A DNA stretch of 23,871 bases from a virus. Shown piece after piece: positions 18,529 through 23,871 of the stretch. Below the pieces are notes generated by a model, which saw only the letters and a program-made list of their open reading frames with translations, ran no database searches and was not told the DNA's origin. The stretch covers positions 1 through 23,871 of IMG/VR virus record IMGVR_UViG_3300025450_000123. One strand, 5' to 3'. A program made the position numbers and the translations under genes. Within the stretch, counting starts at the first letter, position 1, and each line of letters begins with the position of its first letter.

Positions 18529-18783
18529 ATGAACAATCTGATACCAATCAATGATTGTGTTCTCGTTGAATTAACCGATGTATATGCGTATGCTGCAACA
18601 CCAGACAAACAATATGCAACAAAAACAAGCGGCAATGTTTTAGCTGTTTGTAAAGAAGAACACGAATATCTTTTGAATAAAAAAATCTTTTTTGATGAAT
18701 ACAAAGATGGAACACAAGTTTCTGTAGACAATAGAACATTCTCGTTTATTAAATTTGAAGAAATAAAAGGATATTATGAGTAA
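18529..18783 (+). CDS. groES: GroES-like co-chaperonin (84 aa)
   Basis: The N-terminus NLIPINDCVLVEL matches the first strand of GroES (IRPLHDRVIVKR). Later parts fit the barrel: TSGNVLAV (compare TRGEVLAVG), KKIFFDEYKDGTQVSVDN and the end FIKFEEIKGYYE. The mobile-loop region reads VYAYAATPDKQYATK and lacks the usual GGIVL tripeptide that docks on GroEL, so docking may be specialised for its own partner. The ATG at 18529 fits the leaderless promoter; a GTG at 18523 is also in frame. groEL starts inside its last codons. Confidence 0.78.
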   Translation: MNNLIPINDCVLVELTDVYAYAATPDKQYATKTSGNVLAVCKEEHEYLLNKKIFFDEYKDGTQVSVDNRTFSFIKFEEIKGYYE

Positions 18784-20329
18784 ACTCAGCAGAGATATAT
18801 GGATTGGTAAAGAATTTGAAGAGAAATTAGATTTAGGAGTAGAAAAGGTTTATCAAGTAGCTAATGCTGCTTACGGTCCAAGTGCAGGTATTGCAATTGT
18901 GGAAAAGAACTTTGGTGCTCCAAACGCTTCCAGAGATGGTGTAACTAATGTAAAGAAAGTATTTCTTGAAGACCCTGTGCAAAACATGGCAGCTAGGATT
19001 ATTGTTGAAGCTAGTGAAAAATCTAATAAGGTCGTGGGAGATGGTACTACAGCTGTAGTTATTCTTTCCTATCATTTATACAAAGAAGCTAAGAAGCTTA
19101 TCAGTGGTGGACACAACAGAATGGTTGTCGCACGAATGCTTAAAGATGCTGCAGATGAAATTCTAACTCAAATTGATGGTGCTAAAGTAAAAGCTACTGA
19201 AGATTTAGTTCGTTCAGTCGCTAAAGTATCTGCTAGTGATGAAGCTCTTGGAGAACTTATAGCTGATGTTATAGAACGAGTTGGTGTTGAATCAAATATC
19301 CTAGTGGAAAAGTTTGATGGAATTGGTTGTTATGATGAAGAAGTTAAAGGTCTTTACTTTAAAAAAGGATTTACTAACGAGTATTTAATCAATAACTTTA
19401 CAGCTCTTGAATCTGAAGTAAGAAACGCTGATATATTTATCACAAAGAAAACACTTAGAACTGCTGCAGATGTTACCCCAATTATAGACAAAATTTGTAT
19501 TGCAGGTGGTAGAGGTAAAGAAATTGTAATTATTGGTGAGATAGTTGAAGAAGCTCTAGCAACTCTTGCTCTTAACAAAGCTAAGGATATTATTTACACA
19601 ACTCTTGTAGACGTTCCTGTATACGGTCCTATGCGTTCCTTATTCTTAGAAGACATCGCTGCTTACACTGGCGGTAAAGCTTTAGAAGAAGGTGCTCCAT
19701 CTAATACTTTTGATGTATCAATGTTAGGTGGTGCTGAATCTGTTAAAGTGACCTCAAACTCAACTTCTATAATAGGTGGTGAAGGTGCTGATGAAGATGT
19801 ACAAGCAAGAATAGATGACCTTAGGAAACAATTTAAAGAAGCTGAAAGCTTAGTAGATAAGGAAGAAATCAAAAAAAGACTATCTGCTCTAACAGGTAAG
19901 ATAGCTATTATACGAGTCGGTGCTGCTACTGAATCAGAGCGAGATGAAATAAAAGACAGAGTTGATGATGCTATCTCTGCTACTCAAGCTGCTATACGAG
20001 ATGGTGTTGTTCCTGGTGGTGGTGTATGTTTAGCTAGAACACATTCTAAGGACTTCTCAGGGGCATTTGAAGCTCCATTTAAGACATTAGTCAACAATGC
20101 TGGTTATAATGCTGATGAAGCGTTATTTAAAGTCAAAGAAAGTAAAGAATGGTATGGGTTTGATTTACGCCACTATTCAAACGAAACTGTTAATTTGCTA
20201 TCTGCTGGGATTGTTGACCCAGCTGAAGTTACCAAACAAACTGTAATAAATGCAATCAGTGTAGTTACAACTCTTATCACCTCTACAGTAGGGCTAACAT
20301 TTAAAGACAGGACAATGAAGAGTGATTAG
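18776..20329 (+). CDS. groEL: GroEL-like chaperonin (517 aa)
   Basis: Full-length HSP60 with key ATPase residues: YGPSAG (33-38), FGAPNASRDGV (46-56, Asp54 = GroEL Asp52), GDGTT (88-92, Asp89 = GroEL Asp87), DRVDDAISATQAA (394-406, Asp398) and DGVVPGGGV (409-417). The apical domain is diverged (DVPVYGPMRSLFLEDIAAYT where GroEL has KAPGFGDRR). The Gly-Gly-Met tail is absent, explaining 517 rather than about 548 aa. It folds proteins in the host cytoplasm, and phage copies (for example Pseudomonas phage EL) are thought to serve virion proteins. SD AAAGGA lies 4 nt before the ATG. Confidence 0.95.
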   Translation: MSKLSRDIWIGKEFEEKLDLGVEKVYQVANAAYGPSAGIAIVEKNFGAPNASRDGVTNVKKVFLEDPVQNMAARIIVEASEKSNKVVGDGTTAVVILSYHLYKEAKKLISGGHNRMVVARMLKDAADEILTQIDGAKVKATEDLVRSVAKVSASDEALGELIADVIERVGVESNILVEKFDGIGCYDEEVKGLYFKKGFTNEYLINNFTALESEVRNADIFITKKTLRTAADVTPIIDKICIAGGRGKEIVIIGEIVEEALATLALNKAKDIIYTTLVDVPVYGPMRSLFLEDIAAYTGGKALEEGAPSNTFDVSMLGGAESVKVTSNSTSIIGGEGADEDVQARIDDLRKQFKEAESLVDKEEIKKRLSALTGKIAIIRVGAATESERDEIKDRVDDAISATQAAIRDGVVPGGGVCLARTHSKDFSGAFEAPFKTLVNNAGYNADEALFKVKESKEWYGFDLRHYSNETVNLLSAGIVDPAEVTKQTVINAISVVTTLITSTVGLTFKDRTMKSD

Positions 20330-20573
20330 TTTAATTCTAGCAATCATAGCATTTGGATTAGGATATTTCTACAGAGATATCCGAGATAAGCTTGATTATG
20401 TAATGAATAAATTAGAAGTAACTGAACCTGAAGTTGGTGCTACAAATGCTAGTTATGGTCGTGTTGACTCTTATAAGGTAAACCAAGCTGGTGATGTCGG
20501 ACTTGTCGAACCTAAAACTGCACAAAGATTAGAGTGGGAAGAAGCGGAAAGACTTAGAAAGATGCAACTCTAA
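20322..20573 (+). CDS. N-terminally anchored membrane protein with GTG start (83 aa)
   Basis: Begins (V/M)ISLILAIIAFGLGYFYRDIR, a single N-terminal TM segment, then a polar segment ending LEWEEAERLRKMQL. The GTG overlaps the 3' end of groEL, with AGGA about 9 nt upstream. No family is recognised. It is co-transcribed with the chaperonin genes. Confidence 0.65.
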   Translation: MISLILAIIAFGLGYFYRDIRDKLDYVMNKLEVTEPEVGATNASYGRVDSYKVNQAGDVGLVEPKTAQRLEWEEAERLRKMQL

Positions 20574-20815
20574 TGGGATATATATTGAACGGTAAGTACT
20601 ACAAAAACAAACCAGATATGAGTAAGTTAGGTGCTAAACAAAGTTCAATGTACAAACAATTTGAGCATGATAGACAAAGAAAGGATTTCGCTCGTGAAAT
20701 TATTCAACCTTATGATAGAAATGGTAAGCCGAATCAGGATTTTATAGATGTTTACCCAGATGAAAGTAAAGAATATGGTTTTTTGCCAAAAGACGATGAT
20801 TTAATAGGATTATAA
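20573..20815 (+). CDS. Conserved-type phage protein of unknown function (80 aa)
   Basis: Begins MGYILNGKYYKNKPDMSKLG and contains QFEHDRQRKDFAREIIQPYD, then GKPNQDFIDVYPDESKEYGF. I recall small phage proteins with the same 'GKYYKxxPD... HxRQR... IIQPYDxxGxPNxxFIxxYP' order; their role is unknown to me. The start is coupled to the previous gene by TAATG. Confidence 0.65.
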   Translation: MGYILNGKYYKNKPDMSKLGAKQSSMYKQFEHDRQRKDFAREIIQPYDRNGKPNQDFIDVYPDESKEYGFLPKDDDLIGL

Positions 20816-20825
20816 AGGAGAAAAT

Positions 20826-21101
20826 ATGGGAAGTATTAAAAAAACTAAAGACGATGTAAAAACTTTTGAATTGACAGTTAGAGAGTTTGATTATTTAAAC
20901 ATCTTAAATTTATCACTAAGTTACAGCATATTTAAAGACAAGGTAATCTCAGGATTCCTATATTATGTTTGTACAACTAAGCATGGTTATTCAGAAGATG
21001 TAAATCTACAATTCGAAGTAGACTTAGAAGACAAGAAACGCATACTTAAAGTTAAGACTATACCTCAAGAAGCTGTAGATAAAGCTATTGCTGAGAAATA
21101 G
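20826..21101 (+). CDS. Hypothetical protein (91 aa)
   Basis: Begins MGSIKKTKDDVKTFELTVRE and is rich in strand-like segments (LQFEVDLEDKKRILKVKTI). SD AAAGGAG is well placed. No family is recognised. It converges with, and overlaps by 17 nt, the end of the 727-aa minus-strand gene; no terminator was seen between them. Confidence 0.65.
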   Translation: MGSIKKTKDDVKTFELTVREFDYLNILNLSLSYSIFKDKVISGFLYYVCTTKHGYSEDVNLQFEVDLEDKKRILKVKTIPQEAVDKAIAEK

Positions 21102-23268
21102 TCTGTAATACGTTTTGTGGTATTTGACCACCACTTGCAAGAGGTTGAAGAATTGACTGTAAAAGATTGTATTGAGCTTGTGCTGCTTGTGGAGATTGTG
21201 TAATTTGTGGAAGTTGAAGATTGACGTTAGATAGACCAGCTTGGTTAAGAGCTTGGTTAATTTGATTTTGTAACTGTTGAGCCTGTTGTCCGTATGCTGA
21301 AGTTTCACCACCACCGAATAATCGAGATACAAGACCTGCACCAGCTCCACCAAGTTTACCTTGTGCTCCACCTGCTTGTGCAAATGGACTGTTTTGTCCA
21401 CCAATTTGACCTTGTGCATTAGCTCCAAGTAAAGTCTGTAAAGCATTTTCAGATGTCTGTGCTGCTGTGACTGGTTTCAATAGACTTTGTAATGTGCTTG
21501 CTCCACCCATTTGTTGGAAAATAAGTGGGTCAGTCATAGCTGCTAATTCCATTAAAAGTATAGGTGTTGATACGTTTTGTGCAGCTTGTTGTCCTAATGT
21601 TGACATATCAGCTCCTGTACCTGCAGCTCCAGCTGCACCTGGCATTCCAGCACCTGCTGGTGTTCCTGCTCCTTGCATGTTTGTTCCTCCTGTTAATCCA
21701 ACTGCCGCTGGTTGTAAATTTTGTACGTTAGATAATACACCACCAATCGCTCCTAAAGCTTTGGGGTAATTAGCTGGTAATTTAGATAATGTTCTACTTA
21801 ATGGATTATTAAAAAAAGGTGTTCCTGTTGTCGCTTTAGCTCCAAGCTTACTAGCAACTCGAGATAATGCTGTATCTGCACCACTTGGTAAAGTGTTAGC
21901 TATTAATCCTGCTGCTCCTACTGGACCTCCAGTTATAGCACTTCCAATATTTCTTACTGCCTTACCAGCAGTACCCATAGCTGTTGCACCAAAATTAGTT
22001 GCTGCAGTTTTAGTGGCTGCGTTATTAGCTTTACTAATTTCAACCCATTTAGCTTCTATGTTTCTTATATCTGATAAACTAGGGTTATTTAGACCTTTAA
22101 TTTCATCTGATACATTTTGTGCGACTTTAGAATTTAATGGTGAAATAGCATTAAATAAATTGTCTGCGTGTTGATTGAGAGCATCAGCACCAACTTTAAT
22201 ATCATCCATTCCTAATCTGCTAACAATTTCATCTGAAATAGTGTTATAAGTATTAGATAAATCTGTTTTACCTGCTTTTGCAGCATCTGAGGCTAGAGAA
22301 GATACATCTCTTTGTATTTTAAGTGCATCTGTAGGTGCTAGTTTGTTCAAATTCTTGTATGGTGTCAAAATAGCATTTATATTAGTTTGAACAGCTTTTT
22401 CTTCTGGTAAACCACTTAGACTATTTTTTTCAATTAAATTCTGTACAAAGTTTGTAGATGCATTTTGATTAATTTGAGCTTGTGCTTTAGCACCTAATTT
22501 AGAAATATCGACAGGAGTAGCTTTACCAGCTCCTGCTGCGGCTGTACTAGGTTGAAAATCTCGTAAACTTATTTTCTTATTACCTAGATTGCTTTCAACA
22601 AATTTAGTATTAAGAGCTTCATTTTCACCAGCTTTGGCTGTATTACCTGTAAAGACTTTACTTATATTAGCTGCATTATTAAGATTGTTTTCTCCAGCTT
22701 GTGTAACATATCTAGCGACATCTGGACTTACAGCTCCTACAGGTGCTTGTCCAGCAAATAATCTAGCGGCAGAGTTTAAAAGTGGACCACCTAATTTACT
22801 TCCTATTCTACCAATTACTTGTCCAGCTCCTTCAGCTAATCCTTGACTTAAAGCACCTTCACCAACGTTTTTAGCTACATCTTTAAATGCTGGCTGTTTA
22901 GATGCAACGTTTTCTACGACTTTACCAGCACCTTGACCAGCACCACCACCTAAGATTCCACCTATAAAAGCTATTGCGGATGGAAGGTAAGATAGACCCA
23001 ATGTTTCAGGGGCTAATGCGGTTTCTTCTGGTAAAAGAGCGGTTGCTAGTGCTGTACCGCCTAATCCTCCAGCGATACCACCACCAATTTGACCGGCAAC
23101 AGGTGCTAATCTTGGTAGTAGACCAGTGTTTGGTTGAGATGGTGTACCCATTGGTTTAGATTTTAAGAAAGATAGAGTAGGACTTTGTCCAAAAGCATTA
23201 GTAGGCACGCCAGCTTGTGCGTTAGCATTATGTAAAAGATTAGAAGTGATTGGATTATTGTTTTGCAT
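21085..23268 (-). CDS. Putative internal virion / DNA-ejection protein (727 aa)
   Basis: Ala/Gly-rich with glycine-zipper hydrophobic segments (AGQIGGGIAGGLGGTALATA near residues 58-77; FIGGILGGGAGQGAG near 95-110). A helical middle (LAPTDALKIQRDVSSLASDA) and a Gln/Ala-rich C-terminus (QQAQQLQNQINQALNQAG) follow. Such long, low-complexity, membrane-active proteins are typical of podovirus ejection proteins that leave the capsid to form a channel; a tape-measure-like role is an alternative. No direct homology is claimed. It follows another Gln/Asn/Ala-rich gene. Confidence 0.55.
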   Translation of the reverse strand: MQNNNPITSNLLHNANAQAGVPTNAFGQSPTLSFLKSKPMGTPSQPNTGLLPRLAPVAGQIGGGIAGGLGGTALATALLPEETALAPETLGLSYLPSAIAFIGGILGGGAGQGAGKVVENVASKQPAFKDVAKNVGEGALSQGLAEGAGQVIGRIGSKLGGPLLNSAARLFAGQAPVGAVSPDVARYVTQAGENNLNNAANISKVFTGNTAKAGENEALNTKFVESNLGNKKISLRDFQPSTAAAGAGKATPVDISKLGAKAQAQINQNASTNFVQNLIEKNSLSGLPEEKAVQTNINAILTPYKNLNKLAPTDALKIQRDVSSLASDAAKAGKTDLSNTYNTISDEIVSRLGMDDIKVGADALNQHADNLFNAISPLNSKVAQNVSDEIKGLNNPSLSDIRNIEAKWVEISKANNAATKTAATNFGATAMGTAGKAVRNIGSAITGGPVGAAGLIANTLPSGADTALSRVASKLGAKATTGTPFFNNPLSRTLSKLPANYPKALGAIGGVLSNVQNLQPAAVGLTGGTNMQGAGTPAGAGMPGAAGAAGTGADMSTLGQQAAQNVSTPILLMELAAMTDPLIFQQMGGASTLQSLLKPVTAAQTSENALQTLLGANAQGQIGGQNSPFAQAGGAQGKLGGAGAGLVSRLFGGGETSAYGQQAQQLQNQINQALNQAGLSNVNLQLPQITQSPQAAQAQYNLLQSILQPLASGGQIPQNVLQTISQQ

Positions 23269-23273
23269 TATTT

Positions 23274-23870
23274 TTATGGATTTCCACTAGTTACTTTATT
23301 ATTTACACCAAGCAACGCTGACATTGTATTATTATATTCTTTAAGATTACTTCCTGAAAGACCACCAGTTTTACCTTTATTTGGGTCAAATCCATAAGCT
23401 GCTTGAACAGCTTGCGTGTAATCTGTAATAAGTTTTTGATTAAATGCCTGATTGTTGAGAGCAGCTTGACCTGACATATATGTTCCTTGTCCAGAAAGAT
23501 ATTGACCTTGAGCTTGTACGTAGTTTGAGTAAGCATTCTGATAATCGGAAATTTGTTTAGAAGTAAGAGAACCCTGTTGTTGTTGTAGGTTTTCAATGTC
23601 ATTCATTGTCTTTTCAGCGTTTTGCATTATCTGAGCAGCATTAACAGCAGCGTCATTTAACTGTGTAATGTTTTGACCCTGTGTAGTGGTTTCAGCACCT
23701 GTCTGTGCACCAGCCTGAGCTTGTGTAGCTTGTAATAGATTATTGTACTGATTAACTGCAGCATTTTGGTTAGATAAAGTGTTTCCAATATTACCAGCCA
23801 TATTCTGATAAGCGGCTTCTGTTTGTCCTGCCGTAGCACCGTAATAGTTTCCACCTTGTGCGGCAGCTTG
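23274..23870 (-). CDS. Putative virion protein, Gln/Ala/Asn-rich, N-terminus beyond window
   Basis: The frame continues upstream of the first ATG (23801) to the right edge without a stop; the upstream residues (AAAQGGNYYGATAGQTEAAY) share the same composition, so the gene is probably cut by the edge. About 198 residues are visible, mainly helical and rich in Gln, Ala and Asn (VQAQGQYLSGQGTYMSGQAA), ending LLGVNNKVTSGNP. It is followed within 6 nt by the 727-aa gene and probably works with it as an internal virion or ejection component. No family is recognised. Confidence 0.6.
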   Translation of the reverse strand, partial: QAAAQGGNYYGATAGQTEAAYQNMAGNIGNTLSNQNAAVNQYNNLLQATQAQAGAQTGAETTTQGQNITQLNDAAVNAAQIMQNAEKTMNDIENLQQQQGSLTSKQISDYQNAYSNYVQAQGQYLSGQGTYMSGQAALNNQAFNQKLITDYTQAVQAAYGFDPNKGKTGGLSGSNLKEYNNTMSALLGVNNKVTSGNP

Positions 23871-23871
23871 T

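Overview
This AT-rich window comes from a tailed double-stranded DNA bacteriophage, probably with short-tailed (podovirus-like) morphology. It holds a partial major capsid protein, an acidic scaffold-like protein, a P22-size portal (741 aa), both terminase subunits, a lysis module with a GH25 muramidase, and long Ala/Gly/Gln-rich internal-virion-type proteins. No integrase, tRNA, rRNA, CRISPR array or insertion sequence was seen. Several genes end in TGA, so the standard bacterial code applies. The host cannot be named. Shine-Dalgarno (SD) sites are mostly canonical, but three operons appear to start as leaderless transcripts, which would suit a host that tolerates them.

Layout. (1) 1-6300, minus strand, read right to left: small gene, TerS, TerL, Com-like zinc ribbon, portal, scaffold, small gene, capsid. 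(2) 6313-12748, minus strand: a dense early-type region of mostly unknown small genes. It includes a ribbon-helix-helix protein, a Gly-X repeat protein next to a DUF6948-like protein, an orphan C-terminal piece of a cytosine methyltransferase, a KGG stress-type protein, a putative Rad52/Sak-like annealing protein and a very acidic first-in-operon protein. (3) 12749-14252: a control region with little coding, carrying promoters, terminators, RNA hairpins, an 82-aa HNH protein and a few tiny plus-strand genes. (4) 14242-18402, minus strand: small basic and Cys-rich proteins, a coiled-coil/TM protein, GH25 endolysin, holin candidates, a PLD-like protein and a metallophosphoesterase. (5) 18529-21101, plus strand: phage-encoded GroES and GroEL and three small genes. 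(6) 21085 to the right edge, minus strand: two virion-type proteins, the second cut by the edge.

The most unusual feature is how transcription appears to be organised. Three signal classes recur. Early-type TTGACA-17-TATAAT-like promoters are followed by a small hairpin with an invariant GAAACG loop (three copies). Extended -10 promoters (TGnTAWAAT) lie exactly 6 nt before an ATG, implying leaderless mRNAs (HNH, groES and terminase operons). Three late operons (capsid, portal, lysis) share one leader: promoter, a 5' AGGCARTYA box, then an intrinsic terminator before the first SD. This is the logic of a phage late antitermination switch (as in lambda Q), but its factor is not identifiable here. 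The groESL promoter and the lysis-operon promoter are divergent, with -35 boxes 3 bp apart. These readings rest on sequence only; none has been tested.
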